A stretch of 64,000 nucleotides of DNA from Firmicutes bacterium HGW-Firmicutes-2 (GCA_002841495.1 PGZV01000001.1:1-64000); one strand, 5' to 3'; numbered from the stretch's first letter, positions 44,591 to 54,468 are shown. The notes: generated from the letters alone by a model not told the origin. A program made the numbers and translations.

Positions 44591-44728
44591 GAACCGTTCA
44601 GAAATATGAGCAGAGCTCATAGCGAAGCGAAGCTTCTTTTCTTGCTTTTTTATAAAAAATCAGGGTCGTATTTCAAGGTTTTTTTATGATATACTAAGAA
44701 TTATATTAAGATGAAAGAGAGGTGCAAT

Positions 44729-46423
44729 ATGAATTTTAACGATTATGAATATAAGAGAATAGATCTTGATGAAGTCAAAATAGCGATGGATAAGCAATTT
44801 GCCATCATGGATGAGGCAACATCTATAGATGAACTGGATGTAGCCATTAAAGAAGTTTATAGAATCCGAAATGAAGTGGAGACCATGAGTACGATAGCCA
44901 GTATTCGATTCTCCATTAACATGAAAGATGAGTTCTACAAGGCGGAAAACGATTATCAAAACAGCGCAAGCCCAATTATGGAAGGTATCGTTCACAAGTT
45001 CTATCAAAAGCTGGTCCAGTCACCTATGCAAATGGAAATCAAAGCCCGTTATGGCGAACATCTGATTAATTTGGCAACTTTAGCGGTTAAGACTTTTTCA
45101 GATGATATTATAAAAGACCTACAAGAAGAAAACCGATTAATTACAAGCTATAGCGTGCTTGTAGGTAATGCGAAGATTGATTTTAGAGGCAAAGACTATA
45201 ATCTTTCAACCATGGCACCGTTTATCAGTGATTATGATAGAGCAACTCGAATTGAAGCGCAAAAAGCAGTGACGCGATTTTTTGAAGATCACGAAACTGA
45301 ATTCGATGATATTTATGATAAACTGGTAAAACTAAGGCACAATATAGCGATTAAACTCGGCTATGAGAATTATATCCAGTATGGTTATGATAAACTTCAA
45401 CGTACGGACTACGGACCTTTGGATGTGAAAAAGTTCCGTGATCAGGTTTATGAACATATTACCCCCTTACGGTTAGAGCTTAAGAAGAAACAGGCTAAAC
45501 GTATCGGGTTGGACCACTTCTATTATTATGATGCACCATTGTATTTTAATACAGGCAATCCTAAGCCCGCAGGAGATGAGGCTTATATGGTAGAAGAAGC
45601 AAAGAAAATGTACCATGAATTATCACCCCAGACCCATGATTTTTTTGATTATATGATTGAAAATAACCTTATGGATTTGGCCAGCCGTGACGGAAAGAGA
45701 CCGGGCGGTTATTGCACGTATATGTCCGATTACAAAGCACCCTATATATTTGCTAACTTTAATGGTACTGACCATGATGTCGTGGTGTTGACTCATGAAG
45801 CCGGTCATGCTTTCCAAGTGTTTCAAAGTCGAGGGTATGAAGTTAGTGAGTATCAATTTCCTACATTAGAGGCTTGTGAGATTCACTCCATGAGTATGGA
45901 GTATTTGACTTATCCGTGGATGAAGCATTTTTTTGGAGAAGATCATGAGAAGTTTATCTATGATCATTCAAGTAAACCTATAGAATTTATACCTTATGGT
46001 GTTGCAGTCGATGAGTTTCAACACTGGGTATATGAATATCCACATGCTACGCCGGATCAAAGAAAGCAAAAATGGCTGGAGATTGATCATAAATACAGAC
46101 CGGAGATTGATTATGAAGACAATGACTTTCTTAAACGTGGTGGTTATTGGTTCAGACAGGGTCATATTTTTAGAGTACCATTTTATTACATAGACTATAC
46201 ATTAGCACTTATTTGTGCCGTACAGTTCTATGTGAAATCAACCCAAGATCGTAAAAAGGCATGGGATGATTACTTGAACCTATGTAACCAAGGTGGTAGT
46301 CAGTCATTCTTAAGACTGCTAGAGTCAGCAGATCTGGATAATCCTTTTTATGATGGTACAGTCCAAAAAGTCATCTATAAAGTATGGACACTCTTAAATT
46401 CAATTGATGATACCAAATTATAG
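44729..46423 (+). CDS. M3 family oligoendopeptidase
   Basis: About 564 residues, the typical length for the PepF/M3B group. The zinc motif is VLTHEAGHAFQVFQS, and the downstream glutamate helix is FPTLEACEIHSMSMEYLTYP. The active-site Tyr/His region RQGHIFRVPFYYIDYTLA is present. There is no signal peptide, so it degrades peptides in the cytosol. ATG 44729 follows GAGAGGTGC. Confidence 0.93.
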   Translation: MNFNDYEYKRIDLDEVKIAMDKQFAIMDEATSIDELDVAIKEVYRIRNEVETMSTIASIRFSINMKDEFYKAENDYQNSASPIMEGIVHKFYQKLVQSPMQMEIKARYGEHLINLATLAVKTFSDDIIKDLQEENRLITSYSVLVGNAKIDFRGKDYNLSTMAPFISDYDRATRIEAQKAVTRFFEDHETEFDDIYDKLVKLRHNIAIKLGYENYIQYGYDKLQRTDYGPLDVKKFRDQVYEHITPLRLELKKKQAKRIGLDHFYYYDAPLYFNTGNPKPAGDEAYMVEEAKKMYHELSPQTHDFFDYMIENNLMDLASRDGKRPGGYCTYMSDYKAPYIFANFNGTDHDVVVLTHEAGHAFQVFQSRGYEVSEYQFPTLEACEIHSMSMEYLTYPWMKHFFGEDHEKFIYDHSSKPIEFIPYGVAVDEFQHWVYEYPHATPDQRKQKWLEIDHKYRPEIDYEDNDFLKRGGYWFRQGHIFRVPFYYIDYTLALICAVQFYVKSTQDRKKAWDDYLNLCNQGGSQSFLRLLESADLDNPFYDGTVQKVIYKVWTLLNSIDDTKL

Positions 46424-46512
46424 CTAGGAAAGTAGAAATTTTTTCAAAATGAAGTAAGGAACTGGTATAGTTGCAAATCAGATGACATTTAATAGGAAGA
46501 GAGTCGATAAGT

Positions 46513-46558
46513 AAACCCATTAACCCAGTATAAAAACTTGGCTAATGGGTTTGTTTTT
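46513..46558 (+). terminator. terminator after the oligoendopeptidase
   Basis: AAACCCATTA pairs with TAATGGGTTT, with an inner CCCAG/CTTGG stem, followed by a T-rich tract. Confidence 0.85.
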
Positions 46559-46588
46559 GATAAAGATGCAAAGATGAAGTAAATTCAC

Positions 46589-46668
46589 TTGCAAAACAAG
46601 GTTGGTTGTGCTATTATTTTAGATGAATACAATATTATATGAGACCAGATAGTTAATTAATTAACTAT
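46589..46668 (+). promoter_or_regulatory. promoter and 20-bp palindrome upstream of the DUF4914-like gene
   Basis: TTGCAA (46589-46594), a 17-base spacer and TATTAT (46612-46617) imply a start near 46624, giving a leader of more than 500 bases. A perfect palindrome ATAGTTAATTAATTAACTAT covers 46649-46668 and could be an operator or a hairpin. Confidence 0.5.
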
Positions 46669-46860
46669 AGATTCAAGTCAAAGGTTAGTGTGTTTTTGCC
46701 ATAAGTTTGTCGAATATTGAGTGTTTTTTAGAAAAAGTACACATTAAAAATTTGGTCCGATAAAAGAATGACTGGAATAAAGACTATGAATTCCTCTGAA
46801 ACTTATAAATTATTACTAGAAGCAAATAATATGAAAAATGAATTTTAATTTTATAAAACT

Positions 46861-46957
46861 TGCAAAAACGGAGAATGCAATAATTCTAAGAATCGATATG
46901 ACAGGTAGTAAGGTTGCCACTTAGTCAGACGTACATAGTTTGACAAGGGCTTTTTTT
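46861..46957 (+). promoter_or_regulatory. structured leader with attenuator terminator, possible riboswitch
   Basis: The terminator stem runs from GCC at 46916 to GGC at 46950: GTCAGAC (46924-46930) pairs perfectly with GTTTGAC (46938-46944), extended outward with two bulges, then T7. The segment GGTAGTAAGGTTGCC (46904-46918) and the preceding TTCTAAG resemble the 3' half of the c-di-GMP-I (GEMM) aptamer, but its GACGCAAAGC core is missing or altered. The terminator reuses GCC of that segment, as riboswitch expression platforms do. The ligand is not assigned. From 46958 to the gene no further structure is evident. Confidence 0.5.
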
Positions 46958-47148
46958 CTATAAATGATGTATCAAATTAATGAGCGGTAACATTCAGGAT
47001 GATGTAGATCAGACCTGTTATAGGGTTAAAGGATTAAACTAAGTAGTTTTAACACTTTATCCCAATATATAAACATGTTGTAGAAAACAAAATATATGAT
47101 GCAATGGAAGTGGTATTAGACCACGACACATTATTCAAGGAGGATCAC

Positions 47149-49020
47149 ATGAGTAAAAACGTATTGTCAAAGTTTAGATTTGATGAAAACGCAGCGGACA
47201 TAGTTGCAAACGCAAAGTCGGTTATTGTTCCTGACAGTAGAGCCCATATCTTGGACATGGCAACAGGAAATGGTCAACAGATTTTTAAAGTGAGCTATGA
47301 AGTAGAAGGATTAGGACTTATTGATGAAGCAGAGGTTGTTCGTTGTAAAAATGGTGTATCGGTCAATTATTTGGAATCTTATATGCGAAGAAGAGATCCT
47401 AACTGTATGTATATAGGTGATGACCTACCAACGGATAAATTAACGTACAAAGAGAAGTTCGGTGAAAGTTTTAATGATGTTCGTCAAGAAACATTTGAGT
47501 GGCTAAAGACCCAAGACTTGATTGTACTACCTTTTATCTCAGGAGATGCAAAACATGGTGGCTATGAGTCTATACTCATCGGACCTAAAAATGCAGCATT
47601 TTTTACCGGTGGTCTGGCAGATCTTCAAGGTTTTATACCTGCGGATGAAGTAAGAGACGGTTTTGAACCTAAAGCAGTCATTTATCTTGCGCCTGTATTT
47701 AGACATACGCACTATGACGGTAAACAAGTCGTTGTGCATAACCGTTTAGAAAACCTTCATGAAGTTTATTCTTTCAATTTATATCCTGGACCAAGTGCTA
47801 AAAAAGGCGTTTATGGTATATTGCTCTCTATCGGTGAGAAAGAAGGTTGGATTACTGCTCATGCTTCAACGGTTCGTGTAACCACACCTTATGATAACTC
47901 CGTTGTTATTATGCACGAAGGTGCCAGTGGTGGTGGTAAATCTGAGATGATTGAAGAAGTACATCGCGAGTCGGATGGTAGTGTCTTGTTAGGTGTGGAT
48001 CTAATTACTGAAGACAGTATATATCTAGAACTTGGTGATACATGTGAGTTGCATCCGGTTACAGACGACATGGCATTATGCCACCCATCTTATCAAAATG
48101 GGAGCAAGCTTGTTGTTACGGATGCAGAAGCGGGTTGGTTTTTAAGATTTGATCATATTAAAGAATACGGTACATCTATCGAACATGAAAAATTGACCAT
48201 ACATCCACCTGAGCCGTTGATTTTCCTTAATATGGATGGTGCTCCGGATTCTACAGTACTCATATGGGAACATAAGATGGATGCTCCTGGATCTCCTTGT
48301 CCAAATCCAAGAGTTATTATGCCTAGACATTTTGTTCCTGATGTTATTTCTGACCCAGTTGAGGTTGATATTCGTTCCTTTGGTGTTCGTATGCCCCCTC
48401 TTACAAAAGACAAAATCACTTATGGTATCGTAGGGTTGTTACATATATTACCACCGGCACTTGCTTGGTTATGGCGTCTTGTAGCTCCTAGAGGACATGC
48501 AAACCCAAGTATTGTAGACACGGGCGGTATGAGTAGCGAAGGCGTTGGTTCTTACTGGCCTTTTGCAACAGGAAAAATGGTTACACAGGCCAATCTCTTG
48601 CTAGAGCAGATTCAAAATACACCCAATACGAAGTATGTTTTGATTCCAAATCAACATATTGGTTCTTTTAAAGTCGGCTTTATTGCAGAATGGTTAGACC
48701 GTGAGTACCTGGCAAGAAAAGGTAGTGCCAAATTCCGACCCGAGCAATTGGTGGTATCAAGATGTTCTACCCTTGGCTACTCACCAAAATCACTTAGAAT
48801 AGATGGTCACAATATACCTAAAGGTCTGTTACGCACGAACCATCAGATCAATATCGGGGATGAAGCTTATGACGCGGGTGCAAAACTTCTTACAGACTTC
48901 TTTAAGCGAGAGCTTGTTAAGTATAACACCGAGGAGTTGAATCCACTTGGAAGACAGATTATTGATGCCTATATGCGTGATGCGACAGTTGAAGAACTTG
49001 AAGCACTTATGCCAATGTAA
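47149..49020 (+). CDS. DUF4914-like P-loop protein with PEP-carboxykinase flavour
   Basis: About 623 residues from ATG 47149, preceded by CAAGGAGGA. A Walker A loop EGASGGGKSE lies at about residues 257-266, placed and shaped somewhat like the kinase loop of ATP-dependent PEP carboxykinase, but the rest of the PEPCK signatures are not evident. Other conserved-looking stretches are APVFRHTHYDGKQ, LNMDGAPDS, MPRHFV and DTGGMSSEGVGSYWPFATGKMV. I recall such proteins as DUF4914, a family without a known activity. It is soluble with no signal. A long attenuator leader precedes it and a terminator follows, so it is a regulated single gene. Confidence 0.82.
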   Translation: MSKNVLSKFRFDENAADIVANAKSVIVPDSRAHILDMATGNGQQIFKVSYEVEGLGLIDEAEVVRCKNGVSVNYLESYMRRRDPNCMYIGDDLPTDKLTYKEKFGESFNDVRQETFEWLKTQDLIVLPFISGDAKHGGYESILIGPKNAAFFTGGLADLQGFIPADEVRDGFEPKAVIYLAPVFRHTHYDGKQVVVHNRLENLHEVYSFNLYPGPSAKKGVYGILLSIGEKEGWITAHASTVRVTTPYDNSVVIMHEGASGGGKSEMIEEVHRESDGSVLLGVDLITEDSIYLELGDTCELHPVTDDMALCHPSYQNGSKLVVTDAEAGWFLRFDHIKEYGTSIEHEKLTIHPPEPLIFLNMDGAPDSTVLIWEHKMDAPGSPCPNPRVIMPRHFVPDVISDPVEVDIRSFGVRMPPLTKDKITYGIVGLLHILPPALAWLWRLVAPRGHANPSIVDTGGMSSEGVGSYWPFATGKMVTQANLLLEQIQNTPNTKYVLIPNQHIGSFKVGFIAEWLDREYLARKGSAKFRPEQLVVSRCSTLGYSPKSLRIDGHNIPKGLLRTNHQINIGDEAYDAGAKLLTDFFKRELVKYNTEELNPLGRQIIDAYMRDATVEELEALMPM

Positions 49021-49039
49021 ATGATTGAATGAGTTATAG

Positions 49040-49074
49040 GAAGCTACAGGCCTTAGGGTTTGTAGCTTCTTTTT
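49040..49074 (+). terminator. terminator after the DUF4914-like gene
   Basis: GAAGCTACA pairs with TGTAGCTTC, followed by a T-run. Confidence 0.9.
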
Positions 49075-49094
49075 GCTACTTTAGGAAAGTGCAA

Positions 49095-49122
49095 TTGACA
49101 AAAGAAGGTCATATGCTATATT
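49095..49122 (+). promoter_or_regulatory. promoter of sfsA-galactosidase pair
   Basis: TTGACA (49095-49100), a 16-base spacer and TATATT (49117-49122). Confidence 0.65.
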
Positions 49123-49152
49123 TATTATAGTGCTGTTAGGAAAGGTGAATGC

Positions 49153-49851
49153 ATGAGATACAAAAATATAGTAGAAGGTATATTTGTTAAACGGCTAAAT
49201 CGCTTTATTGCTCAAGTACTTATTGATGGAAAGTTGGAAGAAGTACATGTTAAAAATACAGGAAGATGTATGGAGTTGTTCATAGAAGGTGTTAAAGTAT
49301 ACCTTGAAAAAAGTGATAACCCTAACCGAAAAACCAGGTATTCTTTGATTAGTATCTATAAGGGTGATGTTTTGGTGAATATTGATTCGCAAGTGCCCAA
49401 TCAAGTGATTTATGAAGCTCTGATAGCCGGAAAAATTGAGGAAATCGGACAAGTGACCTATGCCAGTCGAGAAGTCACTTATGGTACATGTAGATTTGAT
49501 ATTTATTATGAAAAAGGCATGGAAAAAGGTTTCATCGAAGTAAAAGGGGTGACATTGGAAGAGGCAGGTCTGGCACTTTTTCCGGATGCACCCACCTTAA
49601 GAGGCACCAAACATATTCATACGTTGGTAAAAGCCAAGGACGAAGGCTATAAAAATTATGTGTGTTTTTTAATTCAAATGGATCATATTCATCGCTTTAG
49701 GCCTCATCACGAGCGGGATAGGGTTTTTGCGGATAGTTTATATCAGAGCATCCAGTTGGGACTTGGCCTGTTAGTCTATAACAGTAAGTTGAGTATAGAT
49801 ACCATAGAACTGGGGGATTCCGGATTATTACTGAATCAATCATACAACTAA
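49153..49851 (+). CDS. sfsA: SfsA family protein
   Basis: A 232-residue SfsA homolog. It has RFIAQVLIDGKLEEVHVKNTGRCMEL at the N-terminus, and a nuclease-like core with RFDIYYEKG, GFIEVKGVTLEEAGLALFPDAPTLRG and VCFLIQMDHIHRFRPHHERD. E. coli SfsA was named for sugar fermentation stimulation; the fold suggests nucleic acid binding or cleavage. It overlaps the ribosome site of the next gene by proximity (16 bp to its ATG), so the two are coupled. Confidence 0.93.
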   Translation: MRYKNIVEGIFVKRLNRFIAQVLIDGKLEEVHVKNTGRCMELFIEGVKVYLEKSDNPNRKTRYSLISIYKGDVLVNIDSQVPNQVIYEALIAGKIEEIGQVTYASREVTYGTCRFDIYYEKGMEKGFIEVKGVTLEEAGLALFPDAPTLRGTKHIHTLVKAKDEGYKNYVCFLIQMDHIHRFRPHHERDRVFADSLYQSIQLGLGLLVYNSKLSIDTIELGDSGLLLNQSYN

Positions 49852-49866
49852 TTGGAGGGTAAAGGC

Positions 49867-52059
49867 ATGGGTATAACATTTAATCAAGATAGAAAACAAT
49901 TTCATCTAAGCACTAAGAATACGAGTTATATGATGGAAGTCGTCATAGATCGCCACCTGGTTCACGGCTATTGGGGTAAAAGGATTCATACACCGGATTT
50001 AGAATGCTTTGTTGACTTGTATGAGGTGTGTAGCTTTTCGCCGAACCCGGAAAAAAGCCGCAAGGACATTTCTTTTGATACCATGCCAAGAGAATATCCG
50101 GATTATGGGCGTTCAGATTATCAAAGTCCTGCCTTTGAAGTCAGAGGGGAGGATGGTAGTCACTTAAGTGTACCGGTCTACAAATCTCATGGAATTTATA
50201 AAGGTAAGCAATTAATTGATGGCTTGCCATCCTTATATGTATGGGAAGGCGACGCAGTTGAAACACTAGAGATCACTTTAATGGATGATTTGACAGGGTT
50301 GAGAATCATCTTGCATTATTCGGTGTATGAGGATTATGATGTTATAACCCGGCGCGTCACTTTTATAAATGATGGTAAGAGTGTGCTGCAGCTTCTTAAA
50401 GCTTTAAGTTGTAGTGTTGATTTCTATCAGGATCAAAGCTTTGAATTGATGAATCTTTATGGTGGATGGGCAAAAGAACGACATGTATCTAGAATCCCTA
50501 TTGGCCATAGTACTCATATAATTGACAGTAAGAGGGGGGCGAGTTCTCATGAACAGAATCCTTTTATTGCACTTCTAAGACCGGATACAACAGAGTTTGT
50601 AGGTGAGGTGTACGCTATGAATCTCATTTATAGCGGTTCTTTTATGGGTGAGGTTTCCGTCAGCAGTTATGGTGGTACAAGAATGCAGATGGGTATGAAC
50701 ACCATTGATTTTGAATGGATTTTAGCTCCGGGTGCATCCTTTGAGACACCAGAAGTAGTGATGGTTTATTCTCATGAAGGTCTAAACGGTATGTCAAAAA
50801 TATTCCATAACATATATAAAAACAGGCTCTGTAGAGGTCAATGGCAACATAAGGTACGTCCGATACTTATAAATAATTGGGAAGCCACTTATTTTGACTT
50901 TGATGAACAAAAAATAAAGACACTCATTGATGAGAGTGCCAATCTAGGCATCGAATTGATAGTGCTGGATGATGGGTGGTTTGGCAAAAGAGATTCAGAC
51001 AGGTCTGGATTAGGTGATTGGTTTGTTAACCGTGAAAAGCTACCAAGTGGCTTGAAAGCATTAGCAGATTATGCAAATGAAAAAGGTATGGATTTTGGTC
51101 TTTGGTTTGAGCCTGAGATGGTGTCGCCGGATAGTACACTTTATAGGCGGCATCCGGATTGGTGTCTCCACGTTCCGAGTAGAGACCGTTCTGAAGCTAG
51201 AAACCAACTCATTTTAGATATGGGTCGAGAGGATGTAAGAAATTACTTGTTCTTAGCCATATCCAAAGTCCTTGAAAGTGCGCCTATTCGGTATGTAAAG
51301 TGGGATATGAACCGTAATATGACAGAAGTTGGCTCAGCTGTTTTGGAAAAAAACCAGCAAAAAGAGACCAGCCATCGCTATATGTTGGGTTTGTATGATC
51401 TATTGGATAAAATAACAAAAGCCTTTCCTGAGGTACTTTTTGAAAGTTGCTCCGGAGGTGGAGGACGTTTTGATCCCGGTATGCTTTATTATATGCCTCA
51501 AACTTGGACGAGTGATGATACAGATAGTTTTGAACGCCTAAAGATTCAATGGGGAACATCCATGTTGTATCCGCCTATTACTATGGGCGCGCATGTGTCA
51601 GAAGTACCGAATCATCAGGTTATGCGCATGACACCTTTGCATACGAGAGCATATGTGGCTATGGCAGCTAATCTGGGATTTGAACTGGATTTGACAAAAT
51701 TAAGTGGTGAAGATAAAAGAGCAGTGAAGCATCACATTGAGAGATATAAGTTAATTCGAGAAACGGTACAGTTAGGTGATTTTTATAGACTTATGAGCCC
51801 ATATGAAAATAATGGCACCGCTTGGATGTTCCTATCTAAGGAGAAAAATCAGGTTGTCTTATTTTATTATAGACATTTGGCTAAACCGAATGATATAGAA
51901 CCTAAGATTAAGCTTTCCTATCTTGAACCTGAAAAACTATATCAATTGGAAGATGGGCGACAGCTCTATGGCGACACATTGATGCACTTTGGTCTTAGGT
52001 TACCATCTATGGCAGGCGATTTTGATAGTGTGATGGTGATATTAGATAAGGTGGTTTGA
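49867..52059 (+). CDS. alpha-galactosidase, GH36
   Basis: About 730 residues, the standard length. The start ATG 49867 follows TTGGAGGG; the upstream TTG in frame is part of that site. Catalytic motifs are VLDDGWFGKRDSD, FGLWFEPEMVSPDSTLYRRHPDW, the nucleophile VKWDMNR, and the acid/base TWTSDDTDSFERL following ESCSGGGGRFDPGM. It has no signal peptide, so it hydrolyses imported raffinose-type or galactomannan-derived oligosaccharides in the cytosol. Confidence 0.96.
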   Translation: MGITFNQDRKQFHLSTKNTSYMMEVVIDRHLVHGYWGKRIHTPDLECFVDLYEVCSFSPNPEKSRKDISFDTMPREYPDYGRSDYQSPAFEVRGEDGSHLSVPVYKSHGIYKGKQLIDGLPSLYVWEGDAVETLEITLMDDLTGLRIILHYSVYEDYDVITRRVTFINDGKSVLQLLKALSCSVDFYQDQSFELMNLYGGWAKERHVSRIPIGHSTHIIDSKRGASSHEQNPFIALLRPDTTEFVGEVYAMNLIYSGSFMGEVSVSSYGGTRMQMGMNTIDFEWILAPGASFETPEVVMVYSHEGLNGMSKIFHNIYKNRLCRGQWQHKVRPILINNWEATYFDFDEQKIKTLIDESANLGIELIVLDDGWFGKRDSDRSGLGDWFVNREKLPSGLKALADYANEKGMDFGLWFEPEMVSPDSTLYRRHPDWCLHVPSRDRSEARNQLILDMGREDVRNYLFLAISKVLESAPIRYVKWDMNRNMTEVGSAVLEKNQQKETSHRYMLGLYDLLDKITKAFPEVLFESCSGGGGRFDPGMLYYMPQTWTSDDTDSFERLKIQWGTSMLYPPITMGAHVSEVPNHQVMRMTPLHTRAYVAMAANLGFELDLTKLSGEDKRAVKHHIERYKLIRETVQLGDFYRLMSPYENNGTAWMFLSKEKNQVVLFYYRHLAKPNDIEPKIKLSYLEPEKLYQLEDGRQLYGDTLMHFGLRLPSMAGDFDSVMVILDKVV

Positions 52060-52220
52060 GAATTGAGTTCTTATTAAAATAATTTTAGAATTATTTCATA
52101 CTTTTTTTATGATTTGCTCATATTGTGCACACAATTAGTTGGTATAGTAAGAGTACCCCTTATTCATATCTTTTTGATATGAACGCCTTCATATTTTACT
52201 CCCTCATACAATATAGTAGA

Positions 52221-52254
52221 AAATAAGATCTGTTCATTTGAACAGATCTTATTT
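52221..52254. terminator. perfect hairpin downstream of the galactosidase
   Basis: AAATAAGATCTGTTC pairs perfectly with GAACAGATCTTATTT around ATTT. The A and T tracts allow both directions. The surrounding 52060-52470 is AT-rich with an imperfect ATATC/GATAT hairpin (about 52170-52180) and no gene. Confidence 0.85.
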
Positions 52255-52473
52255 GTGTATTCTAATCTAACGGGTGACGACTTAGAAATCTATTTTTCAT
52301 CAGTTTTTTGAGAATTATTTTGTGAAAAAATATTGTAGGCGGCATTATTTATGTAGAACTAGCAGTTAAGTTGTGAATATTTCAATAATACACAGAAAAG
52401 ATATAATGAATTCATAATTTAGACATATTTATTTGCTATGATGAAACAGTAATAACTATCCCCCCTTTTATTA

Positions 52474-52532
52474 TATAATATGCTTAGTCCTACCCAGCGT
52501 GAAGTAATATTCTACCTGCGGTAGGGTATTTT
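52474..52532 (+). promoter_or_regulatory. short attenuator-like leader before trmB
   Basis: A TATAAT box (52474-52479) is followed within about 10 bases by CCTACC (52489-52494), which pairs with GGTAGG (52520-52525) ahead of a T-run. A competing hairpin, CTACC-TGC-GGTAG, uses the same 3' strand. The two exclusive structures suggest conditional termination. No good -35 box is seen. Confidence 0.45.
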
Positions 52533-52592
52533 TTGCATTTTTTTATTTTCAGTGATAAAATGCTAAAGGAAGAAAGAATAAGGAGTGACAAA

Positions 52593-53240
52593 ATGAGACT
52601 TCGAAATGTTAAAAGAGCGTTTAATCGTATTAATGATTATGAGAAACTAATTGCAGATCCAATAGAGTATAAAGGCCAATGGCATAACTATTTTAATAAT
52701 ACCAATCCCATACACATCGAGATTGGCATGGGTAGAGGACGTTTTTTAATTGAAAAGGCAAAAAAGAATCCGACAATCAATTATATCGGGTTTGAAAAAT
52801 TCACGGTTGTATTGGTGAAAAGCTTGGAGAAAATCAAAGATGAAGATCAGATGGATAATCTCTGTGTGGTTCGGTATGATGCCCAAGATATATTAGAACT
52901 TTTTGATGAAAACGAAGTTGCTAGGGTGTATTTGAATTTTTCTGATCCATGGCCAAAGGAACGGCATTATAAAAGAAGATTAACCTATAGAGATTTTTTG
53001 AACAAATATAAGTTGATTCTAAAGCCAGAAGGATTACTATGTTTTAAGACAGACAACGAAGCACTTTTTGATTTTTCTTTGGAAGAGATGGATACTCTTG
53101 GAATGCGAATTATGAAAGAAACCAGAAACCTTCATGCCAGTCCATGGGTACAAGACAACATCATGACAGAATATGAAGAGAAATTCACTCAAGAAGGTAT
53201 GACCATCAATATGGTAGAAGCGTGTTTTGGTACAAAATAA
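52593..53240 (+). CDS. trmB: tRNA (guanine46-N7)-methyltransferase
   Basis: About 215 residues. ATG 52593 follows AAGGAGTGAC; the frame is open for 60 bp more. The SAM site is IHIEIGMGRGRFLIEKA, followed by the family motif LNFSDPWPKERHYKRRLTYRDFL and FKTDNEALFDFS. It methylates G46 of many tRNAs. Confidence 0.95.
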   Translation: MRLRNVKRAFNRINDYEKLIADPIEYKGQWHNYFNNTNPIHIEIGMGRGRFLIEKAKKNPTINYIGFEKFTVVLVKSLEKIKDEDQMDNLCVVRYDAQDILELFDENEVARVYLNFSDPWPKERHYKRRLTYRDFLNKYKLILKPEGLLCFKTDNEALFDFSLEEMDTLGMRIMKETRNLHASPWVQDNIMTEYEEKFTQEGMTINMVEACFGTK

Positions 53241-53249
53241 CAGCCATAC

Positions 53250-54293
53250 TTAGCTTAAAAACTCTATAATAAGAGAAAAAACGATAAAGATGGCAATTGT
53301 AATAAGTAGTGGCGGTGTAAAGACGGACTGTTTTTCTTGTATTGCGAAAGGCTCTATAGCATCCGTTTGCTCCAGTGCATCCTTCATATCATCTTCAAAA
53401 TCATGATGAGCCATCGACTCAAGGTTGAGCCTCATAAAGACTTCAGTTGGAAGCTTAAAGCTTCCTTTAAATACCTTATTGTTTCTTTTTAGCAATGTGC
53501 GAATAAGTAGGTAAGCAATAGGTAAGAAGAACAATGCATAAAGGGAAAGACCAATGAGCATAAGGGCTAACTGGGCATTTGAAGGATCGTTGCTAGCGGC
53601 CAGCTCACCCATTAAGAGTTCATTGTCGGAGAAAGCTTTTATAATCATATTTGAGACGTACAGCATGGTTGTACTGCTTGCATTGATTGTAAAGTGTATG
53701 ATTATAGCACTGTAAACGGACTCAGTAATTAAAACAACATAGCACATGAGAGCACCCATCACAATGGCGTATAGAAACTGATTGATGTTTAAGTGGATAA
53801 ATCCGAAAAATAAACCACTGATCATACACGTTACAAGAACTGTTTCTTTTCTGTAATTGCTTATAATCAATGAACGGGTTAAAAGTTCTTCAAAAACAGC
53901 AGGAAAAACAGAAGTCAATATAATAACGAATAAATATGGATAGTCCAAAACAGCAAGCAAGGTATCTTGAATCTGATTTCGGACAAAAAACTGTGAAAAA
54001 ACATTAATAACACTCAGGGAAGGCATGATACTCCAGGCTATACCTATACAAATCAAGGCATCGAGTAATCGAATTCTACGTAAATGTAAGGTAGGTTTTA
54101 TAGGCGACTTAGTAACAAGCATGTAGGTAGCCACAGATAAGGCTACAAAACCAAGCTGAGATATTAGAATACTAGAAATGAAATTAACTTCCAATTGTAG
54201 CGTGTTTATAATCGTTGCAAGTGTAAGGTTACCCAAAATAAAATAGGTTATGGTCATCATTTGAAATAAGTTGCCACGTTTGACGGAAAACAT
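53250..54293 (-). CDS. CPBP family intramembrane metalloprotease
   Basis: A 347-residue polytopic protein with about eight hydrophobic segments. The CPBP/Rce1-like motifs are FPAVFEELLTRSLI (EExxxR at about residues 135-140), FGFIHLNINQFLYA, and IIHFTINAS. The predicted active site lies within the membrane. The substrate is unknown; bacterial members are often linked to immunity or protein maturation, with no such neighbour here. It converges on trmB with 9 bp between. Confidence 0.88.
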   Translation of the reverse strand: MFSVKRGNLFQMMTITYFILGNLTLATIINTLQLEVNFISSILISQLGFVALSVATYMLVTKSPIKPTLHLRRIRLLDALICIGIAWSIMPSLSVINVFSQFFVRNQIQDTLLAVLDYPYLFVIILTSVFPAVFEELLTRSLIISNYRKETVLVTCMISGLFFGFIHLNINQFLYAIVMGALMCYVVLITESVYSAIIIHFTINASSTTMLYVSNMIIKAFSDNELLMGELAASNDPSNAQLALMLIGLSLYALFFLPIAYLLIRTLLKRNNKVFKGSFKLPTEVFMRLNLESMAHHDFEDDMKDALEQTDAIEPFAIQEKQSVFTPPLLITIAIFIVFSLIIEFLS

Positions 54294-54399
54294 AAGTTAC
54301 CTCCGGATGTCTTATAGATTATGCATCTATCATAACATAACTCCAAATCAGATGGTACAAAAAAGATAGTAGCTTATGACAATAATGAGGAAACCGAAC

Positions 54400-54428
54400 T
54401 TTACAGAAGGTCGATCCTGAATTATAAT
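54400..54428 (+). promoter_or_regulatory. promoter of the SLH/transglutaminase gene
   Basis: TTTACA (54400-54405), a 17-base spacer and TATAAT (54423-54428). Confidence 0.75.
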
Positions 54429-54468
54429 AGAATCATTATAACAAGCCAGTTGGAGGGTATTAGAGATT

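Noticed and set aside
46861-46957. Firm call as a c-di-GMP-I riboswitch
   Set aside because: Only the 3' half resembles the aptamer. The GACGCAAAGC core is missing or altered and the first hairpin is not evident, so it is reported as an unassigned structured leader.
47149-49020. Phosphoenolpyruvate carboxykinase
   Set aside because: The P-loop is similar in style, but the PEPCK substrate and metal motifs are not visible and the rest of the protein differs.
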